NCBI GenBank assembly: GCA_035041965.1
Contig: JAPYMA010000209.1
Span: forward strand, 1 to 64,000
Length of the DNA: 64,000 nucleotides
Source: Anisakis pegreffii
Lineage: Eukaryota; Nematoda; Chromadorea; Rhabditida; Anisakidae
Direction of reading: 5' to 3'
The translations under genes and the position numbers were made by a program. Shown piece by piece: positions 37,003-49,700 of the stretch (position 1 is the first letter of the stretch; each line of letters begins with the position of its first letter). Under the pieces are notes generated by a model. The model was given only the letters and a program-made list of their open reading frames with translations, made no database searches and was not told the origin of the DNA.

Positions 37003-40000
37003 GTGATCATTTGTGTGATTCGTTTCCATATGGCACTAGTGGTTAAGAGCAAACAGTGGAACACTTTAATGTTCAAATAGCTCAACTCAACTGAACTAAA
37101 TATCAAAAGAAAATTATTGCAGTGCATCAGTGAATTCATTCCTGTTTTCTTGTCACCTAAGTAAACATCACCAACATCAACTCGTGCTCTTATTGTTCGC
37201 TGAATGTTTTTTTCTTTCAACTTTCAACTGATAATGAAGGAAACATTCATTTGAACACGTTCACTCACGCACGAGCAAGCAGCACTCATTCACGCAATCG
37301 CCACATACAAATGCATTAATATTCCTTTTATCGGTGATTCATTCGCATTCCGAAGGTGTAGCGCGTTCAGCCGTGGAAACAATACTGTCATTTTCAAGCT
37401 GTCAAGATGGTGGTGCATTAACTCAAAGAGGAAAAACCATAATGGATTGTGACTGGAATGAATTTATTTGCACAAAATTCCGAACAAATCAACAAATGGA
37501 CTACATAATGCTCTTTGGAGATCGATTTTATATGCTTTAGGTGACAATCTAACTTCTGCACTACCACCAACATTAGAATACGCAGTCAACTGCCATTCCA
37601 AGTCCTTAGAGCGTAACAGGTTGATGATTTGAAAAGAGCACAACGAATAATTGAAGCATATCAATTTCGTGAGATTTGTGCTGATCAAGAATGACAAATA
37701 AGGTTACGTTTTAAAGTTGATGTGTTAAAGACGATTAAACGATACATCGCTTTCAAAAATATTCGCGCATTGATATAATCGTCTTCAATCGCAATGAATA
37801 GCGCGCACTCAATGCAAAGAAAGTACTCGTGGTTAATGGCCAAGAACAAAACGCGCCCTGATTGAGATGGATGAATTGTAAATATTTACAGAATACGTCG
37901 TTGATATTTGAAGACGTAAAATGTGTGGGATATAATAGGACATACTGAAGCGATTTGCATTTTATACGAGCGATGAGGAAGTTTGAGCAGGGAAAGTGAA
38001 ACGAGTGAGTTGCGTTCGGTGATCATTAGAAATGCATGGAACCGATAACGAGATTTCACTTAAGAGTGAAACACTAATGCAAAATGCGTCGAAGATTGCT
38101 TGGAATCACTGAAAATTAATGCAAATTGCCTCCATCACTGACCACTTCTGATAGTTAACCATACATTTCGTTAACGTTTATAAGAAAATACGCGAAAACT
38201 GCTTGCATTTTAATAACTCTAATGGAATGTTCCCCCAAGGACTTTGTCTAAATTTACCCTATATTTATAGTTCCCTTTGAGGCAATCAAAACAGGAATGA
38301 ATGACATCTCAGGAAAAAGCGCTCTTCGAAAGGGAATGTGAAAACTTCGGTTTTCGTAAAAACTCCTCTAACAGTAAATCGTTTGGCAAACAACGACAGA
38401 ATTAAAGAAAACAGAAATTTTGGCTCATCATTCGTAACGATCAACTAAACTGGTAGACTAAAGATGAGAAGAAACCGCTAAGAAAGCACAAAAATTTTCT
38501 TAGAAAATATCACTTGTAACACTCCACAAGGAACTGACTGCTTGTCGTAAATGGTATTCACAGTGTGGTGCCTTATTATTACAGGCAACAAGTCTGTCAC
38601 TAGGACACCTTCGCCATTAATTTATTCGTTGCATTTCGCTTGCACTACGAAAAAATTCAATCATTTCAATTGCTTTGATTCATTCAAAGTATTCATTCAA
38701 AATCGATATTCATTGAAAATTTGTTTGATTATATTAAATCGACCAACTCACACATTTGCCAATAAAATGAGTCGTAAACAACATCAGATGAATACGACCA
38801 CAGCAGAAGCATACGGGAGAAAGGGAGGGGGAGTCAATTTTAAAGAATCATCAGTCGATCATAGATCCGCACAGGAAGTGTTCGGTTCTTTACGCGAGCG
38901 TTTTCATGGCTTCACAGTAGCTTCTGAGCATTGAGGGGATTAAATTTTATAGGGTTTGGTGAAGTGATTCAATAGTGCAAGGTAAATTTGAAGTGAAATC
39001 GAAACCGCTGTACTATACAATATTAAACATGAAGTTCTTCGCAAAGATTTCTCGAAGGAGGCAATCAATACAAAACATTCCAATGACAAAAACAAAGACA
39101 GCTACTGAAATGTTTATGTGATAAGGAGGCAATGATGAATGGAATGAAGGATGCAAACACCAAAAATATCGCGATAAGAATATGAATAGCATTCATTATC
39201 TGACATGTATCAATGAATATCAACTAGGTATTTATTAGCGTAAGCCGAACTGGACAATCGTTTGAGATATGTGAAAATGTGAATAATGACAACCCGATCA
39301 CAAAACATCAATAAATTACCTTTGTTTAACTGAATATCATCAGCATTATATGCCCTATTCGCAAACATAAGACGACATTGTGGTTCTTTGCATTAGCATA
39401 AATGTAAACGTATATACGCATATGCATATGAAAACACATTTAATCAGCCACAAATAATGATGGGTAGACGATGTCAAGAGAACGTTTCTGAAAGGGACAG
39501 AAAACAATGCAAATGGTCATTTGATAAGGAGCTTGTGACTGTTTCATTCGTTTTCTATTTGGTTTTTCGAAAGATGATATGCTTTCAAAGCTTTTACGCT
39601 TGTTGTTTTCGTCAGTGTAGCGTATAATAAACATTGTTATCAATCCATCAACTGCTAACGTTTCAATTTCAGTTTTACTTTCATTTAATGAGATTTATAA
39701 AGAACCTTGAAAGTGCTACACTTTTAATTTAATAAAGTGCTACACGTTTAATTCAATGTCATTAAATGAATTCTACAGTTGATAGCAAATGAATGCCTAC
39801 ACAATGATACGCTAAACGTGAATGAATATGTGAGCAACAATGGAATTTTAATTTTCACAGCTCTTTATTCAGCTTATGAACTGAAAATTATAGCGATGTA
39901 CATCAAATAGACAAGCAACTTTCTTTTTCTCAATTCAGAAGCGAAGAAGTTGGATTAAAACTGAGTTTAGTGAAACACACATTAAAACGGTGCTGAAAAC

Positions 40001-43000
40001 AATCGTGATTAACAATCTCAACAAATTCATTTTAAAGGAGTTACGAAATGACAAGTATTTCAACCAATGCAGTAAGGAGTATGGCTGAAATTCAATAATT
40101 TTTTCTGCATTTAGTCATCCGCCTAGTGTCTCGATTGTGATGCATCGAACAAACAAATGTGGATATCTATTTTGGATATGCGAATTTAAAATGTCTTAAA
40201 CATGCGGATATTTTTGAGTGATGTTAGTTGATGGAAGTGTGAAGAGAGGGATGGATAAGTGACTCTGAACGAGAGCAAATTGCATAATAACTGAAGTGTA
40301 TGAAAGAAAGCTGAGTGTTTCGTTGATGGTGTTAGAATTGCAATTCTTTTCTACTTCCATATCAATTTCTTGAATTTATCAATCAACATCAAACGTCCAA
40401 ATACACATCTATTCTGTTTTCTTATTGGCATTTTTCTTACAATTACCTATATTAAACCACAATTCAACGTAGGTCAACATCGCATAAATCAAATTTCGTT
40501 GTTCATCTTTCTCCTCTTGATTTTTAGTTTCACTAAAACAAAAGTGTCTCAAAAAATGCAACGCTGATATATGTTTTCATTTGCAGTCATTGCACAATGA
40601 ACTCTCCACACAACAACAAGAGAGAAGGTGCTGTCTGTCTATTTTCTAAATCATTGGCGATTACATCAATGAATCGGCTTAGTACAAATGACGAACTGCA
40701 CGATTTTAGGGATGTGTTTCGTATCAGTTAGCATTAAGCTGATAACAACGCCAACTTGATGCAGCATTGCAGCACATCATAAAAATAGCGTCGATCGATC
40801 ATTGCAGTGACATACTGACAGATCGCAAATTATTGTCAGCTAATTGCATAATATAATAGACGCAGCAGCTATTCTTATATTCGCTATGCACTCGGCCATA
40901 AGCAAGTCTGTTTTAATTGCTCGATCGCTATGAATTATTCAGTTGACTAATTCATGAAATTTCATACGGTTCACATGGCCTCAGAAACAAAACCAAATTG
41001 AACTTCGACAAGAAATTGAAAATTATGAACGGATATAACAAGATTTATAAGTTTTCGCTTGAATGCCGTACTGAGCGAATGTTATAAGTGAAAAAGGATG
41101 CGATACGATGATGAAATGGGTTATGTGGTGAAAAAAATAACGATGCAGAAAAAAGTTGTTGATTCCATATGGAAGGTACGATGAGTTTGCATATGGGACT
41201 GAGGTAATACAAACAGGGCACTTTTTATTAGGATAGGAAATAGAGAAACATTTAAGCTATTAGCATGAGATGAAATGTGTGAAGGCATTTGCTGAATCGA
41301 TAAGTATGATGTACGCGTGTTTGTGTGCATAACGTATATGAGTAAAAGCCCATTGAATATGAACGAACAAAATGCCACCAGCGAGTCAAATAGCTAATGG
41401 TGTTTCGGAGTTGAACTGTGATTTGCTTAACTGGATTGATAAGCCAACCAAACACGTTCACACTCACTAATTCAGCCACATATTCCCATTCATTTTCATA
41501 ATTCTTTATGTGTTCTTCTTCAACACTATTTTTCGTCGAATATTCGTCACTTGTTCCTAATAAGTCCTTATGCATAGACATACAACGATCGGTAAACATT
41601 TTCAAGTGAACTACGCAAAAGCTACGTCAACATACGCATTGAAAGCTATGTTAGCTGCGAATTGCACAAAATTTTTTGTGTATGCGTCGTTTGGTTGATG
41701 GGTTTTATACAAAAGTCGTTACGGATATCTAGCAAAACTAATATTTTATTATTGTTATTGGTGTCATTATTGGTACTAATATTTTCATGTCTATTGTGAT
41801 CACGAATATTGTTATTGCACAAAAAAACAAACTTCAAAAGTGAATGAATTTAATAAAGCAGAGAAGACTCAAACAAAAAGTCTTCAGCGATCAATAACAC
41901 ATTGGAATTGAGTTGGTTGAGTTCACTCACAACCGATGCAGCATATGAACAAGTGAATCACTTTTGTTCTCATGGTGAAATACATAACGAAATTATTGTT
42001 GACAGCTCAGTTCACTTGAAAAGTATTCGCTGAAATAAGAACTTTCACGACGAATTATTAATCAGAGACCATTACAAACAAATTCGTTTGTTTCGCAGTC
42101 ATCAACTAAGCAAAATTTACGTTTGGCGACAAACCCTCTGAAAATTTTGGAATTCGATCAGGTTGATATTTTCACGGATAATTTCGCGACAAATGAAGAA
42201 AGGGCGAAAGGTACGAGTTCCACCTGTTGAAAACACCCAAACAACTTAAAAACCAGCTTTGCACATTCGTTCATTCAAAAACCACCTTCCAGAAACCACT
42301 ATATCGCGTGCATATCAAACATACATACTATACCTTCACTAAGAGAAGGAATGCAAAAGATTAGAATAATGAAATAAAATCCTTCAAAATGCTCACAACC
42401 AATTCTGACCTGCAATTTTCTCAAGTCAGACGGCTCAGATTGAGAACGAGAAGGGGTATGTATGCAAGCCTTGATGTTCGTTAATAATGTAAATAAGCAT
42501 GTACACACATAAATGTGGCGTTTGTTTGTTCCGTGGAATGTTAATTAGATTACGATTTCCTTTAGTGAATGTAGATGGATCACACATGTGCACGTCAACA
42601 TTCGACGAACACACAGAGCTCTTATTCCAAATTCTGCTGCTAATTACACGGCAAATATGCCGACGCTTTATTTAACTCGTAACATCTTCTAATGTCGCAT
42701 TCACTGATTCAATCAAACACTCGAATACGTCAATGTTCAAAACAACTTCATGACATCCAAAAATTCATCCCGTTTCCTAATGAACTCACGAAAATTCTCT
42801 CACGCATATGTTAATGAATAATCATTTCACGTTTCACACAATCAGTACAACTCATTCCATTCATTTCGTGCTCGAATTGAAGTTCTCATCCCCTCAATCG
42901 TGTCTAAGGAGATAAGAGGAATCACAAACATGTCGATAAGATTTCCTGTTTTCGACATTTCCCGAGTTCGACATCAAACAAAAACAGATGGAAATTGAAT

Positions 43001-43669
43001 CCCCGAACTAAAAAAATGTTCATTTTCCAAGCGAAAATCTACTTGAATTCTATTTAGATTTTTAATGCCACCACTGACAAGTCAAAACGTGACTACTGGA
43101 TGTTCATAAATTTCATTATGCTGAATAATTTCATTAAAATCTTGGAAATATTAACCATTTCAAGAACCGCGATCTCGAGTATGATAAGTTGAAGTTTCGC
43201 TACAGTTCCACAATCGCTGAATGGGATTTTGCTTAAGTTGAATGCCGAATGAACGGCTGAAAGTGTGCTCGCAATAACATTGGCTTGATCTCGTGTAATT
43301 GATCATCTATGCAAGCGATGATATCTGATAACGAAACTGAATATCTTCGCAGATATATGAAAGCGATATGTATCATCTAATATAAACAACTTACTTATAT
43401 TCTCGAAAGCGTCGAAATGAGCACATAAACGACGAGAATAAACAACGGCAACAGCAAACTGTCATCGCATGAACATTTACATCAAAGAGATGTGATGATG
43501 CAAAGTCAATGCAAGTAGCAGCGTAAGTACGGAGCACATTCGTTTACTTATTATTGTTAGCACTTTGGTTCGGTTTAGCTTAATATAAGCTCAATCATCA
43601 CGCACAATGCTTGCTATTCTTTGCGCCAGACATCGCTTAGCTGCTGACCTTACGGCCATAATTGCAATT

Positions 43670-44460
43670 ATAGAAAGAGCCCTAATTATAATCGATGATG
43701 AATGCTGGTGTGAATAACAAGAATTATGATTATCGATTATTTTTATTATTCGTATTAGTACTATTGTTATTATCTCTATGGTTATTATCGCTGTTATTAC
43801 CGACTCATTATGCTTTGCAGTTTTTCGTATTTTGACGCAATGAAAACAAGAGAAATTTATTGGTTTTTGGATGCCATTCACGTACTGACAGACAACTTCC
43901 CAGGAAATTATCAAATTGCACTAACTATCTTATGCATACAACAAATAATTGAAACAACCGAACACATAATTACACTGAACGTCAATAATTCCTCAGCTGT
44001 AGCTTTTGTCTATTTGAAGAGGAGCAACTCTATTAAAATGAGAGACAATTTTTCTGTATTATCGCTTTCGCTCATCACCGTTAATAATTTTTTCAAACAC
44101 TTATATACTAATAACCACAATAACGCCAATTGAAGCATGAACGTTCAGTCGCAGAAACAAGACTCAGACTGGGTTGGAGTTGATGCGAAATAGTAACAGT
44201 GGCGGTAGTGTCCGTTGAAATTTATTAACTTCCATTATCAAAAATGATATCAGCAATAGTGCTGTTGTTGTAATAATTATAATAACAGTACTGCTGTTGT
44301 AATAATAATAATAGTTATTATTCTTATTGCTACAGCAATACTCATGATAATGATAATATTATTATTGGTGCTATTGCAGACAATAACGTTAATGATAGCT
44401 TAACTGATAACATTAACGATAATAATGATGGCAATAGCGATGATAATAATTGCTTTAACT
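43670..44460. repeat. ATT/TAA-rich simple-sequence tracts
   Basis: Repeated interrupted runs of ATT/TTA/TAA and AAT/GAT trinucleotides at about 43725-43800, 44265-44325 and 44345-44450. These are low-complexity DNA and explain the Ile- and Leu-rich frames overlapping them. A similar tract lies at about 41735-41820. Confidence 0.75.
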
Positions 44461-45315
44461 CCATAAAAAATCGATAACGATTGTGAATGAGCGAAGGAGT
44501 GGAAGAGTCATTAAGCAGCAGCCATCCATCCATCCGTCAGCATTATTCTCGAGTAGTTGAATCTCAGACGAGAATGAATGTAAGCAGCAATAAGATGACT
44601 AGTGCTGCTTCTTCGTCTTATTATCTTCTTTCACTCTTATACCCACCAATCATTCAGTATTAATGCTGGCTGGACCATACAGCCAAACGGATTATGTCTC
44701 TGAGTGTGCATCAACCGTTCAGGCATTTCGTATTGCTCACAGCAACACTTTCGTTCATTGATCCGATTATTGCATTTTGTTACTTCACTTATCTCATACA
44801 TAATCTTGTTATAATCTTCATCATTTTTCATGTCAGAAGTTTGGATCATAAGAAAACAATTTGCATTGTGCCATCTGAAGGCTTAAAATCTTTTTTTTTT
44901 CAATGGAAGGAACTATTTGTTGCGTGGCGGAAATTGTTGGAAACGAACGTTTGGAAACGAAAAAATTGTTGGAAACGAAGTCGTTTGAACATTGATAATG
45001 CTAACAATAATGGCGCATTGATGCGGTGAAATATGTAAAATCACAACGATTTGGCGGATTCAGCTGAATAAATACAACTTTCAATACGAAAAACGATCAG
45101 TCATCGAACATCGAATTCTAAAATTTGTAAAATTTTGTTTGTATCTGATCGAAGAATCATTTATTCATTTTGAAGTCGTATTCCCTTGTTCTTAAGCATG
45201 AGCATCCAGTAAAAAGAGGTTGCTGATTGAATAGAGAGGCAGGTGAGTTTGTACTCTGTGAGTGCCAGTTCCATAAAACCAGCCGTATGCACTACAATTT
45301 TTCGGAATTCACTGG

Positions 45316-45546
45316 CTTATGTTCCAAAAAACTTCACTTCCTTCGTCTGAGGAGCTTCATGTGCAATTACGAATTGCTGTTTATATGATCATTTCTGAAT
45401 ATATTCGAAATTTCTACAGTATAGTACATCTGTTCGCTGATGATCGAATTGAATTCTTACCTCTTTTTGAGGTTGGGAGAAGAATAACTTATTTAGATCA
45501 TTGCGAATATCAGTCAATAAAAAACTCACGTTTTACGAACCCGTAA
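45316..45546 (+). other. Isolated exon-like open frame
   Basis: Plus-strand open stretch of about 75 codons (contains LRIAVYMIISEYIRNFYS and HLFADDRIEFLPLFEVGRR). It reads to a CCC-GTAAGTAAC sequence resembling a splice donor. No partner exon fits in phase and no family is recognised. It may be an isolated exon, a gene remnant or chance. Confidence 0.2.
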
Positions 45547-46754
45547 GTAACACTGCACTATTCGATCAAAACTGAGTGCAGTCTGTGAATGCAACGAAAC
45601 GCGAATGAAACCAAACCATGATTTCCTAGTCTTGCACATATACATTCGCAGTCAATGCCGTCCAACTGAAAATTCCGTGTAAGATGTCTGTCTTGTCTCA
45701 TTCCGCTGTTATTCATTCATTTGCTGATGGTTCATTCCATTAAAAGCGTTCATAGTCCGCTATTTGCACATTACATCTCGTTACATTCTTATGATATTTG
45801 CACGATCAGATCTTACATAAAGAACATTAATGCACCGAACTCTTTGCTTTCAGCTATTGACTGCTGCTGTTTGGCCACGATTCCAACTTCGACAGCCGTG
45901 AAAAATGAAATAATGGACGATTGAGCGAACAAGGAATTTTTGGCAAAATGCTAGCGTCTTTGATCTCATATTACCAGTGAAGGAATGTTATTATGAAAAT
46001 TGTTCCTCACAGGTGAAACTGTTCAAGCACAGCTTCATTTTCAATTGAAACCGACGATTTTTCTCGACCATGACCTTTGCAAGGATTTCATTAATTTGAG
46101 ATTGACGACTTCATTTGATTTTCGCAACTGTCTGTGAACTATATGGTCCATTTAACGTCCTCAACACAAAGCATGTTTAAATGAGAGAGCACAAAATTTA
46201 CCGCAAGACTGCAGCTCGTCTTGAAAGTTCTATTTTTAAAGTAAAAGTAATAACATTTTACTTCACATTGTTGACTATTTTTTCGCATTGGAAGAAAAAT
46301 TGTTTGTAGAAGCACAAATGAGCAGCAACGCTGTTTATTGTGATGAAATTTGTTCCATAATTCACCATGTACTTTTGTCGTTGCTTATGCACCATTTAAT
46401 ATGATAATAAAATTGCATGCAACAGCTTTCGGTTATTTGACAGTGCAAAGCAACTTCCTCAAACTCACATCTACTTGCGCATACGTATTCATATAAATGA
46501 ATTCAATTACATGGAATACTGATTCATTTTTGATCAATTTCTTCGTCTTGCCGAATTTTTTCTTGAATGTGCTCCCAGTCGATTTCAACCTATAACTTCG
46601 CAGTAGTATTCCAGATGTGAGGGAATGAGTTTCACATTGCAATTCTCCACAAAAAGCTTTAATTGAAAATTCATTCGAGCGTTGCTTTCTCTCTGTTCAA
46701 ATCATTGGGAGAATAGTCTTACGTCTTTGAGATGGCTAAATCAATAATCTTCAT

Positions 46755-49700
46755 TTATGGAGACGAGCGATTCTCAGCGCCAAAATCGTTGGCTATCTGG
46801 TAAGAGAGAGGTGGGCGAAGGAAAAATGTGATATCGGTGACATCAAAGAGGCATGAGCTTCCAATTGCTAATTAAAACGATAATAAACAGATAATAATTC
46901 ACGGGAGTAGGTTTTAGTTGTGTTGTAACAATTATGAAACAAAATTTATGTTCCGCAAATCGAAAAAATTGTAGCAGAGTTAATGCGAGAAGAAAAAAGC
47001 GAACCTCAGCGAGATGCTGCAGGAAATTCTTGTCAGTCTCCTTCCGACCAGTCTGCTGCAAGTATCTTTGTCTATAGCCAATCACTGTGTCCAGGTGCAT
47101 CTTATGCTGAACGGCTAGTTCCAACGCTCTGAAAATTAGCTATGCGTTTACGTTCAACTTCCAAATTCCAATCCAAACTTTGGAATATGAAAAGCTTTAG
47201 CCCTATGAAGATAAATGTTGCGTGTGATTTCATCAGTGCGCGCTTCGTGGTCAACGAAAGTCTGATCAACGAAATTGGTGTAATCAAAATATTTCAGACA
47301 ATTAAAAGAACCTGGAATCTCAGAAAATCGAACTGAACTTCAAACGATACTTGAAATTCATAACAAGAAGACGTGAGTGTGTATGCTATACAGTGGCCAG
47401 AAGGTGTTTGAGAAGATAAATTTCACACAGATAAAATAATTTAAGTGAATAACCTCTGCCATCTGAACAGTGATATATTGAACATGATCGCACGAAAGAT
47501 ATTTTTTGTTTGCACAAGCATCGCATCTGCATCTCGTATATTGCCCGTAAAAGCGGTCATTAACGCTGCTTTGACATCTTTACTTGATTGCTCTCTTAAC
47601 TCGGATAGAAACCCCACTTTTTCAGCCTAAATCATTTCATTCAGCAGTAGTGAAAAATGAACGAACAGTCAGTCGTGCCGTACAAACAACTCTACAGCAA
47701 GGATCATAAGGCTGCGTTGTTTGAATTGAGAATGCGTACATCCATGTCATGGACATTAGCGTATGATCACCCATGATCAATCTGTTGGTCCAGACGGCAT
47801 GCTTTTGGTCACATAAAATGAACGGATCCCTCCTGCGACCCCCGTACCATCTAGTTCTTTTATGGAGAAAAGTGTGCCGATAAGGAATTAGGCCGTGTTA
47901 AGGAGGAACTAATGACATCGATATATTGGTGGTGTGAAGAAGTGCTATAGAGTAGTAAGCTCTGGCCGAAAGTCATTATCAAAAAGAAGAACTGATGCTC
48001 CATTGCGTATTGTAGGTAAATTCTGTACGACTAAATCAGCAAACAGAAATGTCGCAACCTCATCCAATGCTCCGTATGCGATTTCTGCTGCGTGGAAATT
48101 TTTTGCATTCGCGGCCATTGCGGCTAACATTGCCCATAGATATTCTTCCTGAAGTGTTCATTTCAGAGAAAATCAATGTGTGTTACTTTGAAATTAGCAG
48201 AATTCGACGATCCGTACGGCATTTCATCATTTATATTACTGCAACTATGATGTTCTCTTTCCTTTCAAAGTTGGCTTGAGTTTCAAAAAGTGTGAGTGAG
48301 CTCTAGCAGCAGTTTAGCATCAGAAATAACGCATTATAACGCATTCGTTGTTTGGATTTTACATAAGAATGAGTTTAAAAAGTGGTGTGTCCAACTGACT
48401 CTCATGTGTCGACAAAGGCGAATAGCCTGATCCCATTTTGAAGCAATGATGTAAGCACTTAACGCAGCCGGAAACGGTGAAACACCACATGGAACCAACG
48501 ATCCGTCTGGTCGTCTTATGGATACGTGATTGCCAATAAAACTGAATTCGTTGCTATCTAGTACTTCCTCTAGCAAGTGATAACATTCATTGAAAACTCA
48601 GTAATCTGCATCGATATAAGCTATAGCGTTCGTCGGGGAACGGGGTCCCCGTCGAGGACCCCGGCGGGGAACGCTCTCCCCCCGCGCAGTTTGCTCCCCG
48701 ACTTTTTCGCGGGGACACCCCGTCCAATTTACTCCCCACGGGGACCTCCCCCGTGCAAAAAATTGCTCCCCGACGAACAATAGATAAAACATTGATATAA
48801 CCTACGCCAATAAATATGGTGATTTTCCGAAGTCACTTGCTTCTCGTTCGATGATCGTTCTTCGAAGGAGATCTTTATCGATGAATACAACTGAAGGATA
48901 ACTCCAAATCACAAGTCGATTATCCTCAAGACCAGCCAGCATATTCGTTTGATCGTTGAAACGTATATTTGTGATCATTGTGCCTGCAGCCATTAATTCT
49001 TGTATTCTGATGAAAGCAATACCAAAAGCGAATTCGATCTCTTCATTACTTCACATGTTCCGAATATTTTCATGACAGCAGACAAGATGCAAGAAAATTA
49101 TAATACCGAGTTTAGCGATTCGTTGCGAGATGCCGTACGTTTTGACGAGGCTGATAAAGCAGTCGAGACTCTTATCAACGAAAGCTACTTTTCGTTCATT
49201 TGCAACACCGCACTGATCAATTACAACTTCGATTATATCATTCTGTAATTGAATAATACAACGAGTGCGATTTAACATAGCCACCTTATTTGAGTGACTC
49301 ATATTTGGACAAAACAATTTTCAGATAAAATCCGTGAAGCGCAAATCTGTTTGATGGAAGTTGATCTGCTTGAACTAGTATGTTGCGGGGAACACGGAAT
49401 TCTGTGAACGCTTTGTGAACCGTTTCCCAGTCTCTAACTTTTTTCTTTCCTCACAACACATTTTTTGTTAGCGATGAAGATTTTCAGATGTGCATGTATG
49501 AAGATACAACAGAACCGTATGTATAATTTTTCCATCGCCAGCATTTTTACCAGTCATTGTTTCGAATAAATGAATTATTTTGTGATCATTTCGGTCTCGA
49601 ATCGCGGTCGTATCGTTCGATAGGGCTGCGGTTTGCTCTGAGATTGTGTCACTTTGAGCGGTTGATGGTAACTTTATGGTGGACTGCGTCCGACCTTCGT

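Larger units (their letters stand above)
37003..46754. other. About 9.7 kb without a recognisable gene
   Basis: No phase-consistent exons with recognisable domains were found on either strand. It contains AT-rich trinucleotide tracts (about 41735-41820, 43670-43800, 44250-44460). Near 45316-45546 an open plus-strand frame of about 75 codons reads up to a donor-like CCC-GTAAGT and may be an isolated exon. The rest shows dense stop codons. Confidence 0.45.

Noticed and set aside
37334..37697. Opposing frames of 68 and 77 codons
   Set aside because: No splice partner, family motif or compositional sign of coding was found on either strand.
43591..44133. Ile-rich frames of 107 codons on both strands
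   Set aside because: They largely translate ATT/TAA simple repeats and AT-rich flanks.
48577..48792. Arg/Pro/Gly-rich frames on both strands in the IFT80 intron
   Set aside because: They translate the GC-rich terminal-inverted-repeat element; both strands are open simply because GC-rich DNA has few stops.
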